Source: Calocera cornea HHB12733
Lineage: Eukaryota > Basidiomycota > Dacrymycetes > Dacrymycetales > Dacrymycetaceae
Assembly: GCA_001632435.1 (NCBI GenBank)
Contig: KV423996.1
Span: 62,001-126,000, forward strand
Direction of reading: 5' to 3'
DNA length: 64,000 bases
Shown: one piece after another, positions 22,239-33,872 of the stretch
Position numbering within the stretch: the stretch's first letter is position 1
How the letters are laid out: every line of letters starts with the position of its first letter
Notes under the pieces: generated by a model
Seen by the model: only the letters and a program-made list of their open reading frames with translations
What the model was told of the DNA's origin: nothing
Databases searched by the model: none
Position numbers and translations under genes: made by a program

Positions 22239-23808
22239 CTAGTTCTGTCTGCCTACAGTGACCTTCTCCCGCATATCATGTATCCTTTCCAGTTTCGCTT
22301 TCCGCAACGCGACCGCCTGCCTCATCCTCGCTTCCCGCATCGCACCGCCAAGCATGCCCGCCTGGCTCATCTTCAGCCGGCGCGCATAGCTGAGCGCCCT
22401 GCGACCGATCCGCCAGTACGTGAACGAGACGAGCGCGATGAGCGGTACGACCCAGTAGAACGCACTGGGGTGCTCTTCGAAGCCGTTGAAAAGGTTCATA
22501 CCGAAGATGCCGGCGATGATACCGCCCGCGCTGAAGGCGAGGGTCGTGATCGCGACGCGAATCTCGAGGTGGAGCAGGCGATTACGAGCTGGGGAATATG
22601 AGGATATGCACATCAGAACGTGCGAGCCACGCACTAGATGATAGGAGAAGGTTGATGTGCGATGATGCGGCTTGTAGTCGAGATATGTTCTGCTGCGCGG
22701 TTGATGCCAGGGAAGACGCGTATTTGACATATCTGTACACTAGGTCAGCACTCGAAACTTGGTGGAATGGTAACCCACGCACGCTTCCAGCAGCAGTTCC
22801 AAATCATCATCATCGCCAATCTCCCTCGCGATGCCATCCCTCGCGTCGCCCAGATACATCATCCTCATGTCGGCCGGCTGGCTTAAAACGTCGTCCAGGG
22901 CCGCCTTCAGCTCCTTCGCCTGCCGCAGGAACACTTCCCCAGCGTCTTTCACCTCCACGAGCTCTTGCAGCTGGTTGGTGGATATAACTTCGGAGGTTGA
23001 CATGCCGTGTAAGAGGGTGGAGACGCGTTCGGTCACAGCAACGGAGGTCTCGGACAAGCTTGATAGGGCGTGGGATAGGAGTGCCTCAAGCGCTCTAACA
23101 TGGGATAAGCACACTCACACCCGATGGACCGAGGCATACTCACAGAAATTCGAATGGTGCCTGTGGTTCCCGCTCTTCGCCCTCTTCGTGTTGCTCCTTC
23201 GCCCCGAACACGCTGGCAGCCGCCCTCTCGCGCATCCTCAGCTCCCGAATATCCTGCGCGATGCCCTGCACGACCTCGCTCGGCGGTGGCTCCGGTGGCT
23301 CGTGCCCGCCTTGCGTCGTCTCAGTCTTGTCGTCCTTCCCTATTGTCGTGGTCATTGGGTTTTCGGGAGGAGATTCGGAGGATGGGAGTGCTTCAAGTAG
23401 GAGTACGCGATCGGATCGGATGACGGCTCGGATGGACGGGAGGCAGAAGAGGATGGCACCGGTTCTAACGAGTAGCGATGCCGGCTGATCTTGCTGCCCA
23501 CACGTTCAGCGATCAGATCAAAGACCGTCAGACCGCGCAGGACGTACAATGTCAGTGTCCAGTACCCTCAGATCTCGTGGTTGTATGCCATTCTCCTTGC
23601 ACAACCGCATCTTGCTGAGTTTCTCGACGTTGACCATCTTCATGTCGCTCGTCGCCTCGTCCATCTTGACAAGGGTACATCGGGCATGGAGGACATCACG
23701 TTCCTTACTGAGCTGAGTCGCCGAGGTGAACTCGCTCAGTGGTCGGCGTGCGATGGGGTAACTGAAACGAAATGGACGGAGTCGCGGGCGAGCTATGCGA
23801 AACATCAT
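22239..23808 (-). CDS. Mitochondrial Mg2+ channel, MRS2/LPE10 family
   Basis: CorA-superfamily magnesium channel of the mitochondrial inner membrane. Exons (minus): 23548-23808, 23144-23493, 22783-23094, 22635-22732, 22239-22588; 456 aa; all introns 46-54 nt GT-AG with matching phases. The Arg-rich N terminus (MMFRIARPRLRPF) is a likely presequence. Family landmarks in order: GIQPRDLRVLDTD, SIRAVIRSDRVLLLEAL, APFEFLALEALL, then MYLGDARDG with EAYVKYASSL, and ARN/TRNRLLHLEIRV leading into TM1 with the signature GIFGMNL (GMN loop), TM2 (FYWVVPLIALVSFTYW) and a basic C terminus. Intact, in contrast to the relic at 16.5 kb. Which of MRS2, LPE10 or MFM1 it corresponds to cannot be told. Confidence 0.87.
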
Positions 23809-24042
23809 GGTGGGGACGAGGCAAGGCGGCCGCTGAACCCTTGATGACGTAGTACGACGCGGTGCGAGGGCATTCGCAGCTCATCCCTTTTCTGGACGAC
23901 CGAATAAATTACTGTACATATGAACAATGCGACTACCGGTGCACGGGATTCGAGCTCAGAGAGCTGCCATACGTCCCTTGACGCCCCTTGACCCTTACCC
24001 CGTGAGTAGCAGCTGGGGCCTGCGGGGCACAGCTTCGATGCG

Positions 24043-24069
24043 CGGCAAAGCCAGCGGCAAAGCCAGCGG
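24043..24069 (+). repeat. Tandem 12-mer repeat
   Basis: CGGCAAAGCCAG occurs twice in direct tandem followed by a partial third unit. Confidence 0.8.
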
Positions 24070-24223
24070 CTCTACATACGGAGCGCTGGTACGGGTGGAT
24101 GTTGATGTATACGACTTCCCAGTCTCGGTTATCCCAACTGACGGTCCTCAGAGGCTACCGCATGGAGCTGATCGCGAGGAAGGTGTGCAGACCAGGCAGC
24201 ACCTCCGGAAAGCCAAGGTGTAA

Positions 24224-24259
24224 GGGATTTCCCTAATAGGGATTTCCCTAATAGGGATT
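24224..24259 (+). repeat. Tandem 15-mer GGGATTTCCCTAATA
   Basis: Two full units and the start of a third. Each junction contains CCCTAATAGGG, able to fold as a 4-bp stem with a 3-base loop. It lies in intergenic DNA. Confidence 0.85.
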
Positions 24260-24562
24260 ATACTTGCCAAGTATGGTAAGTTTACTGTCTTACAGTATTC
24301 GGATTTTCTGTCTCCGAGTCGCGGGACACGTAGCGCGGCACTAGGCCGCAATTTTCTCGTCACTCTCTTAGTGCACACAATATCATTGTATTAGAAACTA
24401 ATTTAATTACAGAGATTCAGTGTACTACTGAGGGCGAAAGAGATAATACTCTTTCACAAGGACCTTGGACTCGCATGATTGTTGTTGATCAGCGGGACCA
24501 GCGAGACATTCGCGAGTTGTCCCATATTGTCACAATAGGATGAGCGGCGTCTTCTCAGCACA

Positions 24563-26919
24563 TCATGTGGTCGTTTGAAGAAAGGGGCGTTTCGTGTTGT
24601 CTGGTCCGATCGTTGTGGACGACCTGCGCTTGCGCGGTACCATACCTTCTATGCTTCTGATGGTGCGAATTGATTCGAGATCTAACGCGTTCCCCATCAA
24701 CAGGGACGTCGAAAGGAAGAGCGTTTGTGGCGACAGTCGCGGAGTTCCGGGTGGACGGGGTGAAGGCGGAAGAGATGGCCGAGCAAGACTCTGTATTCCG
24801 AACCCTTGTATGCGGAACCCGTCATTCATGAAGTCGGCGGATTGCAAAACTGAAGCTGTCTGTTTCTGAAGAGAGTTGAAATATCTAAGCGATTTGCTGA
24901 AATCCGCCTGTGGGACGCTGCGTGGTGGTGGCCAGGTGACGGTGCGGTCGTTGTCGGCAGCAGGCTCAGGAGGCACGGGAAGCCCTTGAGCAATCGCTTC
25001 CTTGGCAGAGTTAGTGTGCCAGTGGTATGCCTTCAACGTCTTAGTATTTGCGATGGAAGGCGGTGCGCGGACTTTCAAGTTATTGATGTCTTTTCTGGGT
25101 CGGCAAGCTCTCGGGTCCATCCTCACGTAGAGGCGTCCAAACAAGAGATCTGGCTCCTCCGATCGATGGAGGCTCTCTCGAATCAGATTCACGTCTTTTG
25201 ATTGCAATCGCAGGGTGCTCCATCGTTGTTTGGGAATGAAAATTGACACATCCTTCAGAGACCAGGCTTTGAGATCATCTTCGTGTAGCTCGACATCGAC
25301 AAGTGGTGGTGTTGGCAAAGGAAGGCGAAGGATCCTGAGATCGTTCCATCTGCGAGCCAAATTAGAGAGGTCAATTTCCTGTCGCATGTAGGTCCGCAGG
25401 GCCCGATTATGGGGAGTCACTGCTCCCTAGGGAATGTAAGTGAACATCGTTCAAACTCACGTGCCCAACAACTAACCGTTAGGCCTTCCATTACGATCGT
25501 GTACTCCACGATTGTCATGACCGTCTTGCAGTCATACCGCTCCGTTCTTCGAGGGCTCCAACATCGAAGCATCATATGCCACATCAGTTCGTCCAGCGGA
25601 AGGGCGCCGTGACTGGGGCGCTCCGGATTCACTTCCTTGATAATCTTCTGTTGAACTTGCCATTCATTTGAGCCATGATACGGAACTTTTTCCGTCATGA
25701 TCTGATCTAATATCAGCTCTAGACTCTTCATTTAGTTGAACAGCTCACTTGCAGAAATGTCCTCATCATCTCAAACACATCGCTTGCCGCGCTCATGGCT
25801 GCGGCCCCACGTTCAATGTTGTACTGTTGTGGATTCATGCGCTCCCAAGCTAACCATCGAACATTTCCATTGAAGGTAGTGCTCGTAGTGGACATATTAC
25901 TGTCCATCTCGATTGCCATCTTCGACAGTCCAAAGTCACTGAGTTGCGCCTGGAGTGCCCACCCGTTGGTGTTGCCGCGGTTGACCACCACCAAAACATT
26001 ACTCTGTAGTACACCATAAGACCGGGCACGACATGGGTATAGCAGAGAAGGTACCCACCCCTTTCAAGTCCCCATGGAGGATCGGAGTTGGTTTCACACT
26101 GTGGAGATAATCCACCCCTCGGGCGATGTCCAACAGCTAGCCGACTGTTGGGTTGGCACAGGCGCACTCGACAGAAACGGACGGCGGACTCACAAATGGC
26201 AGCTTGACACCTTTATCTCCGCTTGTCTTGAGAAACTCCTCTACATTTCCGAATGGTGCCCAGGGCGAAAACATGCAAAGCTGAGAAGGAGAGCCGGGAC
26301 ATAGGTCCTTGTAGTCGGCAATCCCCCAGAAGGGCAAGATATTCTTGTGTCCCAACTGGGACCACACCCATGCCTCTCGTAGTCCCAGCTGGACATACGT
26401 CAACCGACATCAGTGGAAGACAGATATGACGCACCATTAAGCGTTGCTTAGGGTTCCATTTGTAGTCGTGTAGAACTTTGACCGCGACAGCACCATCGCC
26501 CCATACCTTCGCGCCCAGCTTAGTGAGGCCCACTTTATACACCCGGCCGAAACCGCCCTGTGACGTTTGCCAAGGAGTGCGTATTGACTGTACGCAATCG
26601 GCGATGTCCTCTGTCTGACCCAAGAAGAGTTGATGTATGTGGGGGCCGAGGGTCCATTCGTAGCTGCACTGAGGGCGCGTTCATTAGTCGGATCTCAATA
26701 CAATCACAGTAGGATGATCCAGCACGCACCTCTCGTCCATCTCGAGCACAGAGCGAACACGATGGACGAGAATGGTCACAGGTATACCGCCTAATATCCA
26801 AGTTAGAGGGATAATCTCTTGCGGTACGAGGTTCTAAAGTATGATGCGAACCTGATGCCACACGCTATGCACTGACTGCCATCATCCGGCACCATCAAAA
26901 CCACATCATCCGAGGCCAT
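24563..26919 (-). CDS. Zn2Cys6-TKL kinase fusion, copy 3, with basic tail instead of LRR
   Basis: Exons (minus): 26852-26919, 26730-26790, 26435-26668, 26194-26388, 26059-26136, 25749-26003, 25477-25701, 24563-25426; 659 aa, no lesion. Cluster at C17, C20, C27, C34, C37, C44. Kinase: QGGFGRVY loop, VAVKVLH lysine, HGDLKGSN, SDFGLSK, TTSTT, WLAWERM (tryptophan in place of APE proline). Exon 3 has an 8-codon insertion relative to copies 1 and 2. The final 288 codons are not leucine-rich: they are Pro/Arg/Lys-rich, with RPRKDINN and a terminal PRKRRSS that could be a nuclear import signal. A start at the inner ATG (residue 9) is possible. The last intron could also use the GTGAGT at 25460, but the chosen donor gives a 225-nt exon 7 identical in size to copy 1. 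Confidence 0.8.
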
Positions 26920-27512
26920 AGATATCGGCTGTCAGAGCGCGTTGGAGAACAAGACGGAGGGCGTTGGGCCTTGAGGAGTCTTGAGGCAATCGACGGTCTC
27001 TGTATGCGGTGAGTCGACATTGTGCTATGACGGGTTTAGGCGCGGGATACAGCTCGCAGCGACGGCTGTGCTCCTGCCTTTCCCGCGCAAGGTCTTCCTT
27101 GCACCGGATAGGCGTCTCCTCGGATCTGTGCTCTATGTGCCAGCGGCAGATGCTGGAGATCCGAAAAGCGTCGCATCGCGGCCCAGGAAGCGAAGGCGGT
27201 GCAGTCAGGAAACCCTTACGAGTGCAGTCAGGAAACCCTTACGAAGGGACGAGCATCCTCAGTGCACGTCCGGTTCGAAATGTGCGAGGGTACGCAAATA
27301 CAAGTTCTGATTCACTTTTGGTCCACAGATATCGGTTACCGAGTGGTGGTCTTCCGTCATATATAGATATATCGATTGGAGTCGCAGATAGAAAGGAAAC
27401 GAGACGATGAAAGAATGCAACATCTGGCCGGCGGGGGCTCGGTGGTTCGGTGTCGAGCTCTGGACAGCGCCGTACACACGTGTACGTATACGCTTCACTC
27501 GGAGACCATCGC
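26920..27512. other. Spacer between kinase copy 3 and LVIVD-type gene
   Basis: Contains a perfect 23-bp tandem duplication at 27199-27244. No gene seen. Confidence 0.5.
27199..27244 (+). repeat. Perfect 23-bp tandem duplication
   Basis: The unit starting GTGCAGTCAGG and ending CCTTACGA occurs twice without mismatch. Confidence 0.9.
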
Positions 27513-29395
27513 TCAGACGTTGAGCTTGAGCACGAAGAGACCGCGCTCCATCGAGTTGAGGAGGATGTACCCGCTCTCGAAGTACGGGTAGGCTGACCAC
27601 GTGCCGCCGAACTCTACGACACCTCCAACCGCGTCGTCCTCGGGGTGGGCTGCAGATCATTCAGTATGAATAATGCATCTGCTGGAGGAAGAGACGTACC
27701 ATCGAAGAAGGCAACCTCACGGAACGCCTCGCCGGAGGCGTCAGCCGAGACGCTGGAGACGTCGACGACCTATAGAGCATCATCAGAAACCACCTCACAA
27801 GTCATTACCAGGTAGAACGCACCCTGAGACCGCTCTTGTAGTTAGACTCGTACGCAAGACCCTTCTATACAATTGGTCAGCTATGACGCCGAAAGAGGGG
27901 AGAAATGCCGACGAACGTGAACGTAGAGGTTGTGGTCGATGCTCTTGACGGGGCTCTGGTAGTAGCCCGACAGGACAGGCTCCTCGAGGCTCCTGATGTC
28001 CCAAACGTAGGTGGTGGTGTGGTTGTTCGCCGCCCAGCCTTTTGACCATCAGCCCCTATAGCGCATACACCGTACCCAGGATGACATACCGCGCATGCTG
28101 ACCTCATCGAGCTCATCGTCGAGCAGCAGGAAGCTCTGGTCATCCTCGTCGACGACCCAGCCCTGGTGCGAGTAGCTGACACCGTAGTACGGCGTCGAGC
28201 TGATGACGGTGCTCGCGGACGGGTCCGTGATGTCCCAGATGGTGAGCGAGTCCTCGGCGTACGCGTAGCACACGTCGCGTCCCTCGTACTTGGCATCGGG
28301 GCCGTGGTAGACAAGGCACTGAGCACTGGGAGAGGATATCAGTAGTCTGCTTTGGGTGTGAGAAGGACGGGACGTACTCGTGAACGTAGCCGTCCTCGGA
28401 GGCACAGCCGACCTCGACGGCGTTGGCAGGGTCGGTAACGTCGAAGAAGATGAGGCCGGCGCGGCAGGTACTACTTTCAGTCAGAATACATGCAAGTATA
28501 CTGGGATGAGACAACGCACCCGTTGCGAGGCAACGAGCCGACGGCGGCGATGATGTTCTTCTCGGCGTGGGAGACGACGTTGTGCGACCTTCCCTCAGGG
28601 AGGGGTAAGACGGCGGTGATCTCAGAGGTGAGGAACGTCTTGGGACCGGTGCGGAGGTTGGTGTCGAGGAGCTATCAATCCCGCCCTAATCAGCAACCAG
28701 TGATAAGATAAGCACACACTCTGCGTACGCTCATCAGGTCGAACACCTGGATACCGTGCCCTTCCGCCTCGCTGCCGATGTACGCGTAGTTGCCGATGAC
28801 CTTGATGTCCCTCCAGATGCTCGTCTCGCTCTGGGTGGGCAGGCGACCGAGGTACACGACATCAACTTCGCCCGACTCGTGCGACGGGATAAGCTCGACA
28901 AACGCCGTGCCGTCCATCTGCCCAACGAGACCGAACTCGCGCCCGCAGTGCGACCAACCCCAGATGTCGTTGCCGATCTGTGATCGAATCAGGATTGTGC
29001 GAAGAAGGAACAGGAAGCGGGCCTACGCGCTCGGTGCTGCCCAGCAGGGCATGGGGCAGGAAGTACGCGAGGTCGACGTTGTTGCACGAGTAGGTGCTGC
29101 GCTCGTCGTCCAGCGCGCCCGAGAATCCGTTCACGCAAGGAGTGAACTTGCGGATCGGGGGGAGGGTCATCATGTCCCAAAGGTTGCCGGGGTAGGCCGT
29201 GGGGTCGCGCATGCCAGCGACGGCCGCTGACATGGCGTCCATGAGCTTCATGTGGACATGGCCCTCCTCGTACGCCTCCTTGGTCGCGAAGTAGTCCGTG
29301 TGGTGGTTGAACACCACCTCGGACGCGCGGCGGGGCGCAGTCGCGACGGCGTGTGCCGAGGCGAGGAAGAGCGGGGCGAGGGCGAGGGTGAGCAT
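27513..29395 (-). CDS. Secreted LVIVD-repeat / choice-of-anchor-B-like protein
   Basis: Nine exons (minus): 29027-29395, 28729-28977, 28520-28671, 28378-28470, 28090-28325, 27917-28038, 27823-27864, 27700-27769, 27513-27649; 489 aa. Residues 1-16 (LTLALAPLFLASAHA) form a signal peptide. The body carries beta-propeller-like repeats: NDIWGWSHCGREFGLVGQMDGTAF, WRDIKVIGNYAYIGSEAEGHGIQVFDL, GLIFFDVTDPANAVEVGC, SLTIWDITDPSAS, TTTYVWDIRSLEEP, GLRVVDVSS, ending in GYILLNSMERGLFVLKL. This is the pattern of the LVIVD/choice-of-anchor-B family of secreted proteins. Function in fungi is not established; binding or wall association is inference. Intron phases all agree, so the gene looks intact. Confidence 0.82.
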
Positions 29396-30995
29396 GGCTA
29401 GGAGGCTGAGCGGACGAGAGCAGCAACAGGCGTCGTCATCCGATCCTGCGGTGTATATATGCTCCTAAATGGCGCAGTCATTATTGTCGTGTGGGGCGTT
29501 TGAGGTCTTATCGCTGGTTGGTGTATGCTGAGTGCTTATCGCTGTGCTTTCCGCGTGCTGCCCGGTCAACCTAATTAGGGCGCTGTAACAGGAGACGGGT
29601 GGCGTCATTCCATAGACTTGTGGGTGGACCAGCCAACCCCTGGTCGGATTCTCAACCCGAGCGGTATACCCTCTCGGAATTTCCCCGCACGATATGCCCA
29701 CAAATGATGAACTCCACAATATGAGCAACCTCAACATTGTACTGGTCGTATCCCGAGCTCCGCACCGGAGCAACTCCTCCGAACAGTCCAGGCCGTCTGC
29801 GTCGTGCCGTTGCTTGCGTCCTGCACGCAAAACATGATGCGGACGCGTCGTCGGCAAGCGGGCCTCTTCTTCCCCACAGAGGAGCCGAGTGGCTGGAAAG
29901 ATTAGATGGATTGCACAGTGTACAGGCTCAGGTGCGCACATTCGGTACTTGTGCGAGCACATTACAGCAGCTGACTAGGAACAGATCCGGATGATGTCGA
30001 TTATTGGCACGTCACGGTCGAACGACATTCCTTCCAATCTCACTTGACGTACCAGAAGCCCAGCCGAGCATATACATTGCGAGGCATACTGGGTAGTGGA
30101 GCCAGCTTCTGGCCAGTCGGTTTGGTCGTTTGGTTTTGTCAAGGAACTGCGTGGTATAGGGTAGCAAAGCGAGGCATGGACAATGAGCGACCGCTTCCAA
30201 TGGTGCGCATGACAAGTCTCTTCCCTCTGGATACGATGTCTGATGTCAATGACAAGGGATTCATTGATGAATCGATGTCCAAAGACCATGCATGTAGGTG
30301 TCACATACCTTCCTGTTATGGGCAACACAAGCAGCCAAGGTCTCCCTCTCGGCGGCTACCTATCTACTGTCATCAGCCAGCCCTGACCCATCGTCTCTAC
30401 TGAGTCAGTCATATTCAGCTGCCACCCTTGGACGGGTAGCACAGTGACTCGTCTACGGATCTCGCACGGCTGGTTGTGCTGCAGATGTTGGGAGTGGAGC
30501 CCTAATGTGATCCTACGCGTCGTTCTCGTTGCGAGACAGCGTGGAGTGACGGACGGGAGGAGAGTCGGGGATGAGAGGAACATGTGTTGCAATCTTTCGG
30601 AGAGCAGGAGAACGGAGACGTCTTCCGAGCGCATACATGTAGACAGGTGCGCATTGTCTCATGATGATCTACCGCCGTGGCTTATAGTGCACACCAGTCA
30701 ACTACGTAGGTCTCGTGACTCAATACTCTAGCACCCGCGGAGACCTAATGCTGTCTTCCACGCACCTTACGGCTACCTGCCATGTCATGTGATCATCGCG
30801 CAAGTGAACCTTCTGCGCCTGGTTCGTTTATCGGCTGGCCGCCTCGCACACAGACGCGACCCTTCCTATAGCAACCTTCAGCGGTGTGCTTGCTGCCGTA
30901 AGAAGCCTCCGCCTCGCAGGAACAGAGCCGATAGGCACGGACTGGACATTTGCCATTCGACCACGGATGCCCTCCTTGTAGTCTTCATCCCCGGA
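29396..30995. other. 1.6 kb interval, no supported gene
   Basis: Only short frames (the longest 165 codons on minus, 29465-29962) without recognisable content. The first 60 bases hold a TATATAT element near 29454-29460 that may serve the divergent secreted-protein gene. Confidence 0.4.
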
Positions 30996-32100
30996 ATGGT
31001 TCGCCAGTTGGCTCTTACTCTGGCGCTCTTTGCTCTTTGCAGCGTCTATTTCGTCCATGCGCTGTCATTGGGCAACGTGAGACGAACGCTTGGCGCCTAG
31101 CACGCGGATTGGGTCCCCTCAAGCCCAAAAGATACTTCGTGCCAAACCCCAAACCGCACAGGTCAGTGGACAGAGAGTTGGCTTTGAATGGCGAGTCGAC
31201 TGAACCCCCCCGGAGGACCCAATTTCGCCAAGCGTTCCATTACTCCTTCTCCGTAAGAAGAACTGTTGCAAGGAAGAACACTTACTCATACCAGTTGGCC
31301 AGGGTCGACACCCTCGGAGACATTGCAGTCATCCGCGGCGATGGCATTGTCTCTTGCTTCCTAACGCTAGGGAGCGGTTGTACGCCAGGAGACAACAATC
31401 CAAACGATGGTCTTCTCGTCAGGGGAGACCCTACTTACATAGGACAACAGAATATTACCATTATCGATCCAGTGTGCAGCCACACTTGTTCATGTTGCTG
31501 CAGGCTCATATGACTTCCAGGCTGGTTTGAGCCTTGGTATTGGGGTTTCCTCACCCGTTATCCCCGGAGTTGGCTGGTGAGCGTAGGTTCCTTCCTCTAT
31601 GCCGGTGCTCTACTAATTCTCTGTCAGAACCTCCTACGGACTCATAGATAGCACAGCAGCAGAAGGTTAGTACACTCGTGTGCCAGCAGGTGATCTGTCC
31701 TCCTGACGTTACAAAGGGGCACCTGCAACGTAGAACCTATCGAGCATCAGCGAGTGGGGTATGGTACGTGGGGCACATCGACAGATGGCTGTCTGCTGAG
31801 ATTCTCACAGTGGATGATCGGAGCTAACGGTCAACTCAGTGCTACATGGAGCACGCAGGATGGCAGTGAGTCTGGGTGTCAGGGCAAGACGGAGCAGATA
31901 ACTAACCGTGCCTAGCCGTTGTCCCCCTTTACTTCTTTCAAGATCCGGGAACGGGCTGGGTCTATGGTGTTGTGGATCCGGTAGCATTCAGGGCGACAGA
32001 GCCTTCAGACTATCCTGTGGTAAGACATCTTCTACGTTGATTGTAGTAGGTTACTGACTACATGCTTCAATGTGGTGTAGTCATTGTTGTGGGTGCCAAC
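30996..32100 (+). pseudogene. Secreted-protein paralogue A (frameshifted)
   Basis: Begins with a signal peptide (MVRQLALTLALFALCSVYF...HALS), then needs a one-base frame change at about 31073 to enter QRETNAWRLARGLGPLKPKR. This resembles the (R)xxNAxRLARGLPPLxPxR motif seen after the signal peptide of many small agaricomycete secreted proteins. Later pieces include CFLTLGSGC with DNNPND and GDPTY, GLSLGIGVSSPVIPGVGW, QLSATWSTQDG and LYFFQDPGTGWVYGVVDP; the last two match the xLTATWTN...D...Y-V ending of that family. The frame also changes near 31465. Either a pseudogene, sequencing errors or unmodelled introns. Function unknown. Confidence 0.5.
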
Positions 32101-32302
32101 GTAGCATATCTCGATGACTTATGAACTGTCATTGCAACAACGGATATGAGATCAGCATTGAACTTTCTAGGTGCCAGTACCACCCAGTTATCGTCAAAAT
32201 GCAAGCAAGCATGGCTGTCATCGCTCGTTATTGGGCTGCTACACCTCCACACCAGCTTCACCTCGGGGTGACTGCTGCTGACACCTGCACCTCTTCTCAG
32301 AG

Positions 32303-33390
32303 ATGGTTAGTAAGATGCTGCTTGCCCTGGCAACCTTTGCTCTCTATGTCGTCTCTCCTGCAGATGGACTCTTGTTAGGCAGACGTGAGACAAATGCGTG
32401 GCGCTCTCTCGGGGGCATAACACCTCTCACACCCAAGCGTTTGTTTGACATGTCCCAGAAGGGACCGCAGCTAGACCGCCGGTCCCCGACACCGTAAGGA
32501 TCTCAGCGGGCAGACCAGCAGACCCCACGCTCCCGCTTCTTGTTTAGGGTACCGGTGCAGGTAGACCTAGCAGTCCCGACGGAGAATGGATGCTCAATGC
32601 TTCATCTTCGACATTGGATGCCCCGGAGCCGACAACACTAATCCAGCCGACGCAACGATCTTCACTGCGGATCCGACCTACACGGGACTGCAAACCCTGG
32701 TCTCTGATACCACTGTTCGGATATCCTGCTCCTGTCGTTGTTCTATGCTGACTCAAATGCCACAATGTAGCTGTCTGGATGGAGGTTGTCTATCGAGACC
32801 ACCGGCGAGACGGGAGTGATCTCCGGGGTGCCTGGCTCGTAAGGGAACATGCAACCCTTCTGCAGTCATGGGTGCTGAGAGTTTTGGTAGGATCGATTCC
32901 GGCGAAATGACCATCCACGGAACGTCAGGCAAGTGATCTTGCTGAAAAGACCGATGTGATGATACAGATGCGCCAGGAACATTTACGAGTTCGAGCGAAG
33001 GAGGCATTGTACGTCGGATATACTGGTGGTTCACCCTCCGATTGCTCATATACACTCTTATAGTGGACCATTGCGGCCGATGGACATTTGACAGCGACCT
33101 GGACGAATGAGGATCTGAGTGAGTACAGCAGTCCTGCGGAGCTCATCCACTCGCTGACAGCCCCACGTCGTCCTCAGGCAAAGTCAGCCTCAGTTTCCTC
33201 ATGGACCCGGACGATGGCCAGATCTGGGCTGCATCCGACCCGGCTGCCTACAACGCCTTCGTGGTATCGGACGGAGGGGAGAACGATGGGACTCCCTTGA
33301 CCCCTATAGTGAGCACATCGCTCTCTCCCGTTGATATCCATGGCTGACAAACGATGCCTCGGCAGTTTCTCTTCTTCGTACCGATGTGAA
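32303..33390 (+). pseudogene. Secreted-protein paralogue B (tandem, broken or unmodelled)
   Basis: Tandem paralogue of the preceding gene. Exon 1 (32303-32493) is intact: signal peptide, then LLGRRETNAWRSLGG, PLTPKRLF, RRSPTP. After a GT-AG intron (32494-32547) the continuing frame does not join the segment that parallels paralogue A (CFIFDIGCPGADN, NPAD, ADPTYTGLQ at 32592-32700). Further on, LTATWTNEDLSEY (about 33090) and DGQIWAASDPAAYNAFVVSDGG (about 33215-33290) match the family's last domain. At least one frame change is needed, so it is called broken, but a missed intron cannot be excluded. Confidence 0.45.
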
Positions 33391-33872
33391 AAGCAGAAAT
33401 GGGTCATTGCTGATTCCACACGTTCCTACATACGGACACTCTTAGCAATATCTTAGTGCATACACTCAAATTTCGAGATGCTGTCGATCTAGAGAGCGAG
33501 CTGTGTGCAGATCGATTCCTTTGCCTGAGTAATACGGTCGTCGCCTGCCGAAGAGCCGAGGGCCCGCAACTCCGGCGCGTCCCCAAACTGGCGCGTGCCT
33601 CGCTCTCGTCACCCACCGACCGCACCCCACACCGACCCACTGCCTTCCCCTCCCCTATCGCCGCCCTCCCCGCTCCGCACAACAACAGCCTCGCCCAGCA
33701 TACCATCCCTCCTCCTCCTCCCCCTAGTTCTCCTCCTCTCGCTTACGTTACTCCTATATCCCCGCTTGAGGAAGCTGAGTGCCATGAGCCGGCCTGTTGT
33801 GCGTCTGCCTTCGTTTCCGTGGCGTGCGGCTGCTCGTGCGTTGTATGCTAGACCGGGCTGGGCTGACACCGT

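Larger units (their letters stand above)
23809..24562. other. Interval with short direct repeats, no gene
   Basis: Divided between the MRS2 promoter side and the 3' side of kinase copy 3. It contains the two short tandem repeats listed separately. No protein or RNA gene seen. Confidence 0.5.

Noticed and set aside
24224..24259. CRISPR-like or telomeric repeat
   Set aside because: Direct tandem without spacers, only two and a half units, and not TTAGGG; a eukaryotic genome has no CRISPR array.
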